Notes: generated from the letters alone by a model not told the origin. Numbered from the stretch's first letter, positions 35,301-45,172 are shown. The stretch: DNA of 64,000 nucleotides from Perlabentimonas sp046542995 (GCA_046542995.1 JBKHAH010000005.1:1-64000), one strand, 5' to 3'. Program-made: numbers and translations.

Positions 35301-38204
35301 CTAAAGGTTTAAATTAATTAAGCTATTGTAAGATAAGTATCCATACATGCTGTTAATATCAAAAGAAATAATAAAATCATGAAAATATGACTTTTCCTCA
35401 GGGATGATGCCTGCTCTATAACCTATTCTAAATTGGTATGGAGTTCTAAAAAAATTAACATCAGCATTTATTTCCATACCAGCTGATCGCAAGGTTTTTT
35501 GATTGATTCTCCAAATACTATTTTCAAGTTCATAAACACTAAGCCATGCGTTATCCGAGAATATATTTGCAAAAATCCTCTTAACATATACTATGGGACC
35601 AATAGGTAAATCAGTATATGCCACGGGGAAGGAAAAATCAAAATTTAGAGAGTACGCTTGATCATGTGTTTGCTTTTGGTGACCCCTGGGAAAGGTTAAC
35701 CTTGGAGAAAGGCTGTACATGCCGTTGTTGTATTTTTCCCATTGACCTGAAAGTAAGAGGCTCTGATTGTATAGAAATCCAGGAAGATAAATTCTTGTTG
35801 AGAGGAAGTTTCCATTCCCAAGCAAATCTTTGGTTTTAGGAAACTCGCTTCTTCCAAAGTAAAGGTATGCGCCAAGTCTTGGTCGTAAATCGCGAATAGC
35901 CATACGTTTAGCAACGTAAGTTGATATGTAGGGTTCTATTGTGCTAAGTCCATCTGAATACACTTGCTCTTGTGGGTCCCATAACCAGGTGTTTGTATAG
36001 GAGTATTGCAAACCCAAGTTTGCCTGAAAAATGGTTGCTCCCGCTGTAAAAAAATAGGGCAACCTTGCTCGCATGTTTAAGTTCATTTTAGGTTCGCTTC
36101 TGTATCCAAAAGTTTCGTTAGGGTCCGGGCCGCCATTGAATACAGCATGCTCGTTACCGTAATTGAAACTTGCAGATATTTTGGGATACCAACCTTGCCA
36201 CTCGACATGAGCATGAACCCCATGTGTTTGGTTGTATGAGTAGCCAAAGCTTGATACCAGGGTGCTGGTTAAATTTTGGGAAATAAGGGTAACCCCTGGG
36301 GAAGGAACATCAAACTTACCAGCTGCCACATCAAAAGGATTGAAGTAAACAGGAGCCCAGCTGTGAAACCGAAACAGATTTGAAATTTTATGGTGTTTCC
36401 TGGGTTTTAGGATAGAATCCTGATAGTTCAAATCCAGCACTTTGCTATGCGAAGGTTGGTTTTGCTTGCTATGGTGATATAGGGGTTCTATTGTTTTTGA
36501 AAAATTTATTGGGACATTGTTGTTTTTCAATGATATTTTCACAGGAACAGATCCTCCTTTCGCTTGTATTGATGCAAAAACATCGCCATCAGATGATAAT
36601 GATACATCACTTAAACCATAACTTGACTTAAATTCTCTTACTGTCTTGCGAGTATTAGTATTTACACTAAATAGTTGTTCAACATAATTTTCAGTTGCAG
36701 TAAAGAATAGCTTATTGTTATAATATGCTATGTTTGAAATATCTCTAAAAACCGGACCAAGAATAGTATCTGGATCTAAGTCATCCTCTTTATAGCGAAG
36801 TATTACAGTTCCGTTTGGCGATGCACAGCGGGCAAATATTTGGTAGCCTTCACCTTGGCAAATCTCTCGCAATTCCATCGGTGAAGGAATGGTTATACTA
36901 TCCTTTTTTTGTCCAGTAGCATTAATAAGTGAGATAAGATTTGCCCCATTATCTTTTTGCTCTATTACGGCTATTCTACTGCTACTTATTTGAATTGGGT
37001 TAAAATAGTTAGAGTTGTTAGTGATTTTTCTCTTTTCGCCCCGGTTCAAATCGTAAAACCAGATTTCAGAGTAATTTTCATACTCCCATCGGGGATGTGG
37101 CCTATACTCACTCCAAAAAATGTAGTTTCCGGTTACTGATATCCGTTTGTGAGTAAGCTGCCCGGGGCTAAAAAGCTTCTTTTCTTTCGGTGAGTTGATG
37201 TTTCTTATTATTACCCTAGGAGTTTGTTTCATTGATGTTTTTAGAGCAACAAACATGGAGTCATTTAGTGAAACGGGTGTTTTGTACTCTACATAGTCGT
37301 ATTTGTTTTTTCTTTCAGTAAGAATGGTATGTGTTGTGTCCGTTTTATGGTCAATGGTTGTCCACAATGAATCAAGATATTGTATGTTTTCGTTAAAAAG
37401 ATTTTTTGGCGACAATTTAATATCCTTTTTTAATGAAAAGAAGAATGGATTAATTAAAAAAGGCTGCCTTGCAGTTTTTTCGAGCGCGTTGCTCCATATG
37501 TTATACCCATACTTAAGGTTGCCGTATCCAACCATTAGATAACCAAATGAGTAGTGATTTGGAATCATATCCTTATATGATCCCATTAGCCACTTATCGT
37601 AAGGGAACTTGTTTTTACCATTGCTAAGTAGGTGTGTTCTGTAGTACTCGTAGAATTGAGCCTGTCGCCCCCTTCCACCGTATGAATACTCTGTTTCTGT
37701 ATAAACAGCATCGCCCTCTAAAAACCACAAAGGGGCAATTCCTGCTATTGCGCCAACTGCCTGTTCTCCTAAAAGAAAGAAGCCTAACCTGGTTAGTCCC
37801 TGATTTAGCTTGTCAATTTGAACTACATGGCGGGTCTCGTGTAGCGATAGTGTTTGCAGCCAAGGAACAGGGGAAGCGCCGTGCGAAGGAGTAGTAACCA
37901 CTTCCATTCTTCTGGGTGCCCATGAAACAAAACCGTTTGACAGTATGCTGTTATTATGAAGCAAAATGGGCGTGCGTTTGGGTGCATGCGACAACGTTTT
38001 TGGCACAACCTTCCACGCGCTATCCATATACTGTGAGTATATGCTGGCAATTGAATCAAGACCTTTTGGGTAAATTAGCCTACCAAAAGATGCGTGGTGT
38101 TCATTCCATGTTACGTGGCTGGGCTCCTGCCCCTTTATGTAGTATTGCGCTTTTACGCCCAGGCTCGACAGAATAGTTGCTAATATTATAGCCAGCCGAT
38201 ACAT
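35301..38204 (-). CDS. Outer-membrane protein with peptidase-MA-like domain, TolB-like propeller and beta barrel
   Basis: 967 residues. Signal peptide (about 1-19), then an N-terminal gluzincin-like region (about 40-260) with 'LHETRHVVQ' (HExxH zinc motif) and 'WFLEGDAVYTETE' (third ligand Glu). A TolB/WD40-like beta-propeller region (about 290-570) follows, then a C-terminal region of alternating amphipathic strands (about 620-967, ending 'SLINLNL') consistent with an outer-membrane beta barrel. The zinc motif suggests proteolysis at the cell surface or in the periplasm, but activity is inferred only. The fusion of these three parts is seen in uncharacterised Bacteroidota proteins. It starts 4 bases downstream of the EEP nuclease gene, so both are in one operon. 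Confidence 0.75.
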   Translation of the reverse strand: MYRLAIILATILSSLGVKAQYYIKGQEPSHVTWNEHHASFGRLIYPKGLDSIASIYSQYMDSAWKVVPKTLSHAPKRTPILLHNNSILSNGFVSWAPRRMEVVTTPSHGASPVPWLQTLSLHETRHVVQIDKLNQGLTRLGFFLLGEQAVGAIAGIAPLWFLEGDAVYTETEYSYGGRGRQAQFYEYYRTHLLSNGKNKFPYDKWLMGSYKDMIPNHYSFGYLMVGYGNLKYGYNIWSNALEKTARQPFLINPFFFSLKKDIKLSPKNLFNENIQYLDSLWTTIDHKTDTTHTILTERKNKYDYVEYKTPVSLNDSMFVALKTSMKQTPRVIIRNINSPKEKKLFSPGQLTHKRISVTGNYIFWSEYRPHPRWEYENYSEIWFYDLNRGEKRKITNNSNYFNPIQISSSRIAVIEQKDNGANLISLINATGQKKDSITIPSPMELREICQGEGYQIFARCASPNGTVILRYKEDDLDPDTILGPVFRDISNIAYYNNKLFFTATENYVEQLFSVNTNTRKTVREFKSSYGLSDVSLSSDGDVFASIQAKGGSVPVKISLKNNNVPINFSKTIEPLYHHSKQNQPSHSKVLDLNYQDSILKPRKHHKISNLFRFHSWAPVYFNPFDVAAGKFDVPSPGVTLISQNLTSTLVSSFGYSYNQTHGVHAHVEWQGWYPKISASFNYGNEHAVFNGGPDPNETFGYRSEPKMNLNMRARLPYFFTAGATIFQANLGLQYSYTNTWLWDPQEQVYSDGLSTIEPYISTYVAKRMAIRDLRPRLGAYLYFGRSEFPKTKDLLGNGNFLSTRIYLPGFLYNQSLLLSGQWEKYNNGMYSLSPRLTFPRGHQKQTHDQAYSLNFDFSFPVAYTDLPIGPIVYVKRIFANIFSDNAWLSVYELENSIWRINQKTLRSAGMEINADVNFFRTPYQFRIGYRAGIIPEEKSYFHDFIISFDINSMYGYLSYNSLINLNL

Positions 38205-38208
38205 TCAT

Positions 38209-39501
38209 TTAGCTTTTAATTAGTCTTTTTGAAAAAGAGTAGTTTCCGTTTTTTAATGTAAGCAAGTAGATTCCTGGCTTTAAAATACTGGTATCGATTT
38301 TTGTTTCATCACCAGGGTAAAAAGTAACCCTTTCATTTATTATAGTATTACCAAGTAGATTGGTTATTTGTAAGCCCATAGTTTCAGGATCAGATACGTC
38401 ACTCCAAACTTTTATATGGTTGTTAATTGGGTTAGTCACACGAAAGTTATGGTTTATATCAGAATGAATATCAGCAGTACTGGCAGGATTAGCATCAACA
38501 TGAAGTTTAAGTACAACAGGAAGGTGGTCGGACATGTAGTAAAGTGCATTTATTACATCGCTTGGTAAGGAATTGTTCGTAGGGCTGTTTAGTGATTGAT
38601 TTAGCCTGTTTCCATCCTGACCAAAAGCCCAGTATGAATCCTCAATATATTTTAAACCGTCTGAACCATTTAGTATTGGAAGGGAGGTTAAAATAAAATC
38701 AAATCTGTCGTCCATTCCTCCAGCTGACGGGCAATTATTCCCGCTTGAAGTATGAGTTGATTGTGTATGGTAATCAGAGTAGTACGGGTTGTCGTGCCAG
38801 TCTCCGAGTTTATTAACTGGGTCGTAGAAACGTAAGCTTGCAGAGGATGATACAAACTCCTGGAAGGCATCTTCCGATGAGTTGTAAACGTTAAAATCGC
38901 CCATCATCATTACGTTACCGTTTATGTTGTTGTTTGAGATGTGGCTCATAATCATCTTCGTTGCATCGTGCCTAATTTGCTGGTCTTCGTAATAGCTTCC
39001 TGCTTTTAAATGGGCAACAATGCAAGTAAGGAAAATTGTGTCGTTGGTTTGTGCCAAATCTTCTGATTTGTAGTATAGTTTGTAAACATCAGTTGTTCGT
39101 TCGTAGATTGAACTCACCATTGTTGGTATTGTTGACTGTGAATGTAGTTCAAGTTTTCGGGTATTGTAGTAAAGCATATTTACGATATAGTCTCCAGTAT
39201 AATTAGCCCTTTTATAGTGAGATACACCATCTGCATTAAACACATCGTTTAGTATTTTGTTAACACTTGATTCACTGCCGTTCATTTCGTTTACAGTGAA
39301 GATGTCGGGCATGAACTCTCCAAAAATAACTTTTAACTGGGTATTTTTATGATCTGTCCCATTATTCTCCTCGTTGCAATCGTGAACAACCTTGTCGTAA
39401 TAAAGTAAATTGTACTGCATTACCCTAAGGGTATCATCAGCAAAACCTTTTAAAACAAGTACTCCCAATAGAGAGAGTAAAATAATAATTTTTTTAAACA
39501 T
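38209..39501 (-). CDS. Secreted endonuclease/exonuclease/phosphatase family protein with T9SS sorting domain
   Basis: 430 residues. Signal peptide (about 1-21), EEP-fold domain (about 24-345) with 'LRVMQYNLLYYDK' (metal-site Asn), 'DIFTVNEMNG' (metal Glu), 'MMMGDFNVYNSSED' (Asp and Asn of the GDFN motif) and 'SDHLPVVLKL' (catalytic Asp-His). A T9SS sorting domain (about 355-430, 'GIYLLTL') ends it. It could be a DNase-I-like nuclease or a phosphodiesterase; the family also includes sphingomyelinases, so the substrate is uncertain. Together with endonuclease I and the e(P4) phosphatase it suggests extracellular nucleic-acid scavenging for phosphate and nucleosides. Confidence 0.9.
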   Translation of the reverse strand: MFKKIIILLSLLGVLVLKGFADDTLRVMQYNLLYYDKVVHDCNEENNGTDHKNTQLKVIFGEFMPDIFTVNEMNGSESSVNKILNDVFNADGVSHYKRANYTGDYIVNMLYYNTRKLELHSQSTIPTMVSSIYERTTDVYKLYYKSEDLAQTNDTIFLTCIVAHLKAGSYYEDQQIRHDATKMIMSHISNNNINGNVMMMGDFNVYNSSEDAFQEFVSSSASLRFYDPVNKLGDWHDNPYYSDYHTQSTHTSSGNNCPSAGGMDDRFDFILTSLPILNGSDGLKYIEDSYWAFGQDGNRLNQSLNSPTNNSLPSDVINALYYMSDHLPVVLKLHVDANPASTADIHSDINHNFRVTNPINNHIKVWSDVSDPETMGLQITNLLGNTIINERVTFYPGDETKIDTSILKPGIYLLTLKNGNYSFSKRLIKS

Positions 39502-39565
39502 TTAAATTGATTTATATGTGGTAAATATTTGTGAATGTTGTTGATGTATAATAAAATAAAAAAAA

Positions 39566-39916
39566 TCATCCACCTGTTTTCTTTACGTCCTTATACCCTT
39601 TTTCTTTTAAAAGGTTTAGAATTCTATCACGGAAATCTCCCTGTATAATTATTTCACCATCCTTTACCGTTCCTCCTACTCCGCATTTTGATTTAATGAA
39701 TCGGCCAAGCTCCTTAAGTTCCTCTTCGGTTCCCTCAAAGCCAGTAATAATAGAAACAGTCTTGCCGCCCCTATGTTTCTTTTCAAGTCCAATTCTTAAT
39801 TGTTGTTTTTCTGATTCAATAGATCTCATGTCGCTCCCTTGCTCCTCTTTTGGCTTATAGTCAGGATTTGTAGAGTAAGCAAATTTCAATTTATCTTTCC
39901 AGTCTTCATTATTCAT
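39566..39916 (-). CDS. SUI1/eIF1-like translation factor (YciH family)
   Basis: 116 residues. A flexible charged N-terminus (1-40) precedes a SUI1 domain (about 42-116) with 'RGGKTVSIITGFEG', 'LKELGRFIKSKCGVGGTVKDG' and 'IIIQGDFRDRILNLLKEKGY'. Bacterial YciH-like proteins resemble eukaryotic eIF1 and may affect start-codon fidelity; the physiological role in Bacteroidota is poorly known. It lies 64 bases upstream of the EEP nuclease gene on the same strand, so co-transcription is possible. Confidence 0.93.
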   Translation of the reverse strand: MNNEDWKDKLKFAYSTNPDYKPKEEQGSDMRSIESEKQQLRIGLEKKHRGGKTVSIITGFEGTEEELKELGRFIKSKCGVGGTVKDGEIIIQGDFRDRILNLLKEKGYKDVKKTGG

Positions 39917-40148
39917 TGTAAAAAATTTTAAAGTACGCCGTTAACAATTAATTAGCACGGAATGTAACCCACTTAACAAACGCAAGAAAAGGATTGCTAA
40001 AATAAATGTACGCTCATGTTAGGTAAAAATAACCTAAGAAGTGAAACATTGAATTAGCTAAAATTCATGAAAATTGTAGCTAGTCAGCCAAAAAAAACTA
40101 ATTTAGCAGCGCAAATAACTGTTTAAAATAACCACAAATATAGTAATA

Positions 40149-43100
40149 ATGAAGAGACTTAAACAGCTGAATATTTTAGTTGGTTGGCTAGTGTTTTTAG
40201 TAGCTGCTGTAGTTTACTTATTAACCATAGAGTCAACTGCAAGTTTTTGGGATTGCAGCGAACGTATTGTAGCGGCGTACAAACTTGAAGTTCCACACCC
40301 TCCTGGAGCTCCATTTTTTATGCTACTTGGTAATCTTTTTACCATTTTCGCCTTTGGTAATGTTGAGGTTGTTGCTGTTATGATGAATGCCATGTCTGCA
40401 CTTGCATCTGCATTTACCATTCTTTTTCTTTTTTGGTCTATAACTCACTTATCCCGTAGATTAATTATTAAGAATACTGATGAACCCAGTTTTGGACAGA
40501 TAATTGCAATTATTGGTAGTGGTGCAGTTGGAGCATTAGCTTATACTTTTACTGATAGTTTTTGGTTTGTTGCCGTTGAGGCTGAGGCCTATGCAACATC
40601 TTCGCTATTTACCGCTTTGGTATTTTGGGCCATTTTAAAATGGGAGAACGAAGCTCATAAGCCTCACGCTAACAGATGGCTTGTTTTAATAGCCTACGTG
40701 ATGGGATTGTCAATTGGTGTTCACCTACTCAACCTTCTAACGATTCCAGCAATAGTATTTGTATTTTATTTTAAAAAGTATAAAATTACCCGATGGGGCA
40801 TTGTTGGTGCATTGGCAACTTCTGTTGCATTGTTAGGTTCCATAATGTATGTAATTATCCCCGGAATAGTAACTTTAGCTTCTAAGTTTGAATTACTATT
40901 TGTCAACGCTATAAAACTACCATACAATAGCGGGGTAATCATATTCATTGTAACGCTAGCTCTTTTACTTGCTTATAGTTTGTGGTACACTACTGTAAGA
41001 AAGAGAGTATTGCTTCATACATTAATTCTTGGGGTAACAGTTATAACAATTGGGTATTCATCCTACGCAATGCTTGTTATTCGAGCCCAAGCCAATCCTC
41101 CAATGAATCAGAACAATCCCAAAACGGTTTTTGCCCTTCTTCATTATTTAAACCGTGAACAATATGGCGAAAGACCTCTTGTTACCGGACAGTACTACAA
41201 TGCACCGGTTGTTAATAGCAAGGATAAGCAAACCTACATAAGAAAAAATGGACGATATGAAAAAACCTACCTAAAAACGCAGTATGAATTTGACAAGAAG
41301 TTTACCACAGTTTTTCCACGTATGTGGAGCTGGAGAGATGATCATATTGGTGAATACAAGAAGTGGGGAAAAATAGAAGGTCGTCCGGTTCGAACAACTG
41401 GCTCACAAGGAGAGCAACAGACTAAACAAGTGCCAACCTTTGGAGAGAATCTTAGGTTTTTCTTCAATTACCAAATTGGTCACATGTACTGGCGCTACTT
41501 TATGTGGAATTTTGTGGGAAGGCAGAATGACGTGCAAGGTCATGGTGAATTGTTAAACGGGAACTGGATTACAGGCATAAAACCACTCGATTCAATAAGA
41601 CTCGGAAATCAGGACAATCTAACAACAGAAATGTTAAATCACCCTGCGCGCAATACGTATTACATGCTTCCTCTTGTTTTGGGTTTAATAGGTCTGGTTT
41701 ACCAATTCATGCGCGATAAGAATAATTTCTGGGTTGTTACCTTGCTATTTGTTCTAACAGGATTAGCAATTGTTGTTTATCTTAACCAAACGCCTCTGCA
41801 ACCTCGAGAGCGCGACTACTCCTATGTAGGCTCTTTCTATGCATTCTCAATTTGGATAGGTCTTGGGGTGCTTGCTCTTTACGAGTTTATAAGAAGACAT
41901 ACAAAACAACTTACCGCTGCGAGTTTGGCAATATTATTAGCACTTTCAGTACCAACTATATTGGCCACTGAAAACTGGAACGACCATGATCGTTCGGGAA
42001 GGTATGTTGCAAGAGATTTTGCACACAACTACCTTAATACATGTGAACCCAACGCTATTATTTTCACCAATGGTGATAACGATACGTTCCCTCTATGGTA
42101 TGCTCAGGAGGTAGAGGGAATCAGAACGGATGTTAGGGTAGTAAATTTAAGTTTGCTCGGAACAGACTGGTATACCGAGCAGATGAAGTGGAAAACCTAT
42201 GAATCGGAACCGCTACCTATTACTATGGATTTTGACAAATACGTGCAGGGTACTCGGGATGTGATTTACGTAATGGACAGAATCGACAAACCAGTTGAAC
42301 TTAACCAGGTCATGGATTTTATAGCTAGCGATGAGCCCGGCAAACGCTGGAGGGCTCCTAATGGTGAGATGATTGATTATATGCCTACACGGAAGCTAAA
42401 GCTAAAAGTTGATAAGGAGAAGGTGCTTGAAAATGGAATTGTAAGGCCCGAGGATGAGAACCATATTGTAGATCACATTGAATGGACTATTAACAAGGAT
42501 GCAATTCAAAAAAATGAGATGATGGTTCTTGAGATACTTGCCAACAATAATTGGGAACGACCAGTTTACTTCGTTTCAACAGGTGGCGATTCTGATGTGG
42601 GCCTATCTGACTACCTTCAACTCGATGGGTTTGCCTATAAATTGGTTCCAATAAAAACTGAACCTGAAGATTATCTTTCTGTTGGCAGGGTTAACGTAGA
42701 TACTTTATACAATAATTACATGGAGAACTTTAAGTGGGGAGGCATTGACGAACCCAACGTATTTGTTGACCATAACGTCCAGCGCACTACCATGGTTCTT
42801 AGGCTAAGAAATAACTTTAACAGGCTAGCCGAAAAGTTAATTGAACAAGAAAAGAGAGATTCCGCCGTTAAGGTGCTTGACAGAATTGTTGAGTTGCTGC
42901 CACAGGATAAGTTCCCATACAATTTCTTTGTTCTAGGAATTATAGAAAGCTATTACAAAGTCAACGAAACCGAGAAAGCTAATGATTTGTTTGCAGCCTA
43001 TGCCAAATCTACGAATGAAAACTTAGACTATTATTTTAGTTTAGGAAGGCGTTACCGCTCATCGGTAATGCATGAGGCTGAGCTAAATCTTCAAATTTTT

Positions 43101-43208
43101 CAGGAACTTATTGGTATTGGCGAAGAGTATGGTCAGGATGAGATTACCAAAGAATTTGAGGACCATTTAAGCAGACACATGTCTTCCTTCTATCAAATGG
43201 AGCGTTAA
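40149..43208 (+). CDS. DUF2723 / GT117 (TMEM260-like) membrane protein with TPR-like C-terminus
   Basis: 1019 residues. The membrane part (about 8-620) has some ten or more hydrophobic segments and the family signature near the N-terminus: 'TASFWDCSE' and 'PHPPGAPFF', which place the acidic residue of the presumed GT-C active site in the first loop. The C-terminal 400 residues are soluble and periplasmic, ending in helical TPR-like repeats (about 890-1010). PF11028 is related to human TMEM260, a protein O-mannosyltransferase acting on Ig-like domains. The bacterial role is inferred: lipid-linked sugar transfer to secreted proteins. Monocistronic, with a perfect 20-bp terminator hairpin after it. 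Confidence 0.9.
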   Translation: MKRLKQLNILVGWLVFLVAAVVYLLTIESTASFWDCSERIVAAYKLEVPHPPGAPFFMLLGNLFTIFAFGNVEVVAVMMNAMSALASAFTILFLFWSITHLSRRLIIKNTDEPSFGQIIAIIGSGAVGALAYTFTDSFWFVAVEAEAYATSSLFTALVFWAILKWENEAHKPHANRWLVLIAYVMGLSIGVHLLNLLTIPAIVFVFYFKKYKITRWGIVGALATSVALLGSIMYVIIPGIVTLASKFELLFVNAIKLPYNSGVIIFIVTLALLLAYSLWYTTVRKRVLLHTLILGVTVITIGYSSYAMLVIRAQANPPMNQNNPKTVFALLHYLNREQYGERPLVTGQYYNAPVVNSKDKQTYIRKNGRYEKTYLKTQYEFDKKFTTVFPRMWSWRDDHIGEYKKWGKIEGRPVRTTGSQGEQQTKQVPTFGENLRFFFNYQIGHMYWRYFMWNFVGRQNDVQGHGELLNGNWITGIKPLDSIRLGNQDNLTTEMLNHPARNTYYMLPLVLGLIGLVYQFMRDKNNFWVVTLLFVLTGLAIVVYLNQTPLQPRERDYSYVGSFYAFSIWIGLGVLALYEFIRRHTKQLTAASLAILLALSVPTILATENWNDHDRSGRYVARDFAHNYLNTCEPNAIIFTNGDNDTFPLWYAQEVEGIRTDVRVVNLSLLGTDWYTEQMKWKTYESEPLPITMDFDKYVQGTRDVIYVMDRIDKPVELNQVMDFIASDEPGKRWRAPNGEMIDYMPTRKLKLKVDKEKVLENGIVRPEDENHIVDHIEWTINKDAIQKNEMMVLEILANNNWERPVYFVSTGGDSDVGLSDYLQLDGFAYKLVPIKTEPEDYLSVGRVNVDTLYNNYMENFKWGGIDEPNVFVDHNVQRTTMVLRLRNNFNRLAEKLIEQEKRDSAVKVLDRIVELLPQDKFPYNFFVLGIIESYYKVNETEKANDLFAAYAKSTNENLDYYFSLGRRYRSSVMHEAELNLQIFQELIGIGEEYGQDEITKEFEDHLSRHMSSFYQMER

Positions 43209-43221
43209 AAAATTCAATTAC

Positions 43222-43270
43222 CACAAAAGCGAAAAGGGCAGTCATTGTGGCTGCCCTTTTCGCTTTTGTG
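43222..43270 (+). terminator. strong Rho-independent terminator
   Basis: Perfect 20-bp stem starting CACAAAAGCGAAAAGGGCAG with a 9-base loop TCATTGTGG, 13 bases after the GT117 stop and before the atpDC promoter. Confidence 0.88.
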
Positions 43271-43320
43271 AGCATGCAACTAAAAGGTAATGTATATCAT
43301 CATCAAAAAGTTTGTAAAAA

Positions 43321-43353
43321 TTGCAAAAAATTTCTGAATAAGATTATTTTTGT
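43321..43353 (+). promoter_or_regulatory. candidate promoter of atpDC
   Basis: TTG (43321-43323), 21 bases, then TATTTTTGT (43345-43353), a full match to TAnnTTTGy, 28 bases before the atpD start codon. Spacing suits the Bacteroidota primary sigma factor. Confidence 0.5.
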
Positions 43354-43381
43354 AAAGTTAACCCCTCGAAAAAACAAGAAT

Positions 43382-44896
43382 ATGTCAAAAGTTTTCGGTG
43401 AAATAATTCAGGTTATTGGCCCTGTGGTTGATGTAGCGTTCCCTTCAGCAAAAGATAATTTGCCAAATATTCACGATGCGCTAGAGATTACCCGAAAGGA
43501 TGGTTCCATTCTAGTGGTTGAATGCCATCAGCATGTTGGTGAGCATACAATTCGTGCAATTGCTATGGACTCAACCGATGGGCTACATCGTGGAATGAGC
43601 GTTGAATCTACAGGGAAATCAATTACAGTTCCCACCGGAAATCAAATAAAAGGCAGGCTCCTGAATGTTATTGGAGCACCAATTGATGGGATGACAAAAC
43701 TAGATTCGAAGGAAGAGTACCAGATTCATAGCAAGCCACCTCGTTACGAAGACTTAATGACTGATACCGAAGTGCTCTTTACCGGAATAAAAGTTATTGA
43801 TTTGCTTGAACCCTACTCAAAGGGAGGCAAAATTGGCTTGTTTGGAGGTGCAGGTGTTGGGAAAACAGTGATCATTATGGAGCTCATTAATAACATTGCA
43901 AAAAAGTACGAGGGGATGTCAGTTTTTGCAGGTGTGGGGGAGCGAACGCGTGAAGGGAATGACCTCCTGCGTGAGATGATAGAGTCCGATGTAATCCGCT
44001 ATGGAAGTAAATTTAAGGAGAACATGGAAGCAGGCGGATGGGACCTATCACTTGTGGATTATGAGGAGCTAAAAAAATCCCAGGCAACCCTAATTTTTGG
44101 GCAGATGAATGAGCCCCCGGGAGCGAGAGCAACCGTGGCCCTTTCGGGTCTTTCCGTTGCTGAATCATTCAGAGATGGAGCAGGAACCGATGGCAAGGGG
44201 CACGATATACTTTTCTTTATTGATAACATTTTTAGATTTACTCAGGCAGGTAGTGAGGTGTCAGCCCTTCTTGGCAGAATGCCCTCCGCTGTGGGATATC
44301 AGCCTACTTTGGCTACAGAAATGGGCCTTATGCAGGAACGAATTACCTCAACGCAAACTGGCTCAATTACTTCGGTGCAGGCGGTTTATGTGCCAGCCGA
44401 TGACCTTACCGACCCAGCACCAGCCACAACCTTTTCGCATCTTGATGCAACCACAGTGTTAAGTCGTAAAATTGCAGAGTTGGGTATATACCCAGCAGTT
44501 GACCCCCTTGATTCAACATCAAGAATTCTTACTGCAGAAATTGTTGGCAAGGAGCATTACGAAACCGCACAGCGCGTTAAGGAGTTACTCCAAAGGTATA
44601 AGGAACTTCAGGATATTATAGCCATATTAGGAATGGACGAGCTTAGCGAGGATGATAAGTTGGTAGTGCATCGTGCTCGGCGTGTGCAGCGTTTTCTGTC
44701 ACAGCCGTTCCATGTTGCCGAAGCCTTTACGGGCCTTAAAGGATCAATTGTTGATATTAAGGACACCATAAAGGGCTTTAATATGATTATGGACGGAGAA
44801 ACTGACAAATATCCTGAAGCAGCTTTTAACCTGGTTGGTACTATTGAGGAGGCCATAGAAAAAGGCAAAAGGATGCTTGAGGAAGCAAAAAATTAG
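43382..44896 (+). CDS. atpD: F1Fo ATP synthase subunit beta
   Basis: 504 residues from the ATG at 43382 (MSKVFGEIIQVIGPVVDVAF), the standard start of the family; an in-frame ATG at 43247 lies inside the upstream terminator and is rejected. It forms the catalytic sites of F1. Visible motifs: Walker A 'GGAGVGKT' (about 155-162), the catalytic-Glu segment 'GVGERTREGNDL', Walker B 'ILFFIDNIFRFTQAG', and 'TSTQTGSITSVQAVYVPADD'. atpC follows after six bases. This two-gene operon converges on the rest of the ATP synthase genes across two intervening genes. Confidence 0.98.
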   Translation: MSKVFGEIIQVIGPVVDVAFPSAKDNLPNIHDALEITRKDGSILVVECHQHVGEHTIRAIAMDSTDGLHRGMSVESTGKSITVPTGNQIKGRLLNVIGAPIDGMTKLDSKEEYQIHSKPPRYEDLMTDTEVLFTGIKVIDLLEPYSKGGKIGLFGGAGVGKTVIIMELINNIAKKYEGMSVFAGVGERTREGNDLLREMIESDVIRYGSKFKENMEAGGWDLSLVDYEELKKSQATLIFGQMNEPPGARATVALSGLSVAESFRDGAGTDGKGHDILFFIDNIFRFTQAGSEVSALLGRMPSAVGYQPTLATEMGLMQERITSTQTGSITSVQAVYVPADDLTDPAPATTFSHLDATTVLSRKIAELGIYPAVDPLDSTSRILTAEIVGKEHYETAQRVKELLQRYKELQDIIAILGMDELSEDDKLVVHRARRVQRFLSQPFHVAEAFTGLKGSIVDIKDTIKGFNMIMDGETDKYPEAAFNLVGTIEEAIEKGKRMLEEAKN

Positions 44897-44902
44897 AAGC
44901 CC

Positions 44903-45172
44903 ATGCAGCTGCAAATTATTACACCGGAAGAAACTTTTTTTAATGGTGATGTGGATATCGTTAGAGTTCCTGGCTCCTCTGGTTCTTTTGCAATAATGCA
45001 TAACCATGCCCCAATAATTTCAACTTTGGAGCCAGGTACCATAAAAATTGTGCAAGGTGTTGACGAACGCTTTTTCGATATCGCAGAGCAATCAGTTGTT
45101 GAGCAGAATGACAATAGAGTCATTATAATAACTCAAAAGATTGAGGAGTCATTCCCAATTTTTGTACGTTAA
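44903..45172 (+). CDS. atpC: F1Fo ATP synthase subunit epsilon (beta-sandwich domain only)
   Basis: 89 residues: the N-terminal epsilon domain with 'LQIITPEETFFNGDVDIVRV', 'GSFAIMHNHAPIISTLEPG' and 'FFDIAEQSVVEQNDNRVIIIT'. The C-terminal helical hairpin that regulates ATPase activity in E. coli is missing; epsilon of about 80-90 residues is normal in Bacteroidota, so this is not a truncation by mutation. It links beta to the rotating stalk. Confidence 0.95.
   Translation: MQLQIITPEETFFNGDVDIVRVPGSSGSFAIMHNHAPIISTLEPGTIKIVQGVDERFFDIAEQSVVEQNDNRVIIITQKIEESFPIFVR

Noticed and set aside
43247..43381. Extended start of atpD at 43247
   Set aside because: The extra 45 codons overlap the terminator of the previous gene and the promoter, and the conserved N-terminus of the beta subunit begins at 43382.
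44903..45172. atpC as a truncated pseudogene
   Set aside because: Short epsilon subunits lacking the C-terminal helices are normal in Bacteroidota, and the beta-sandwich domain is complete.
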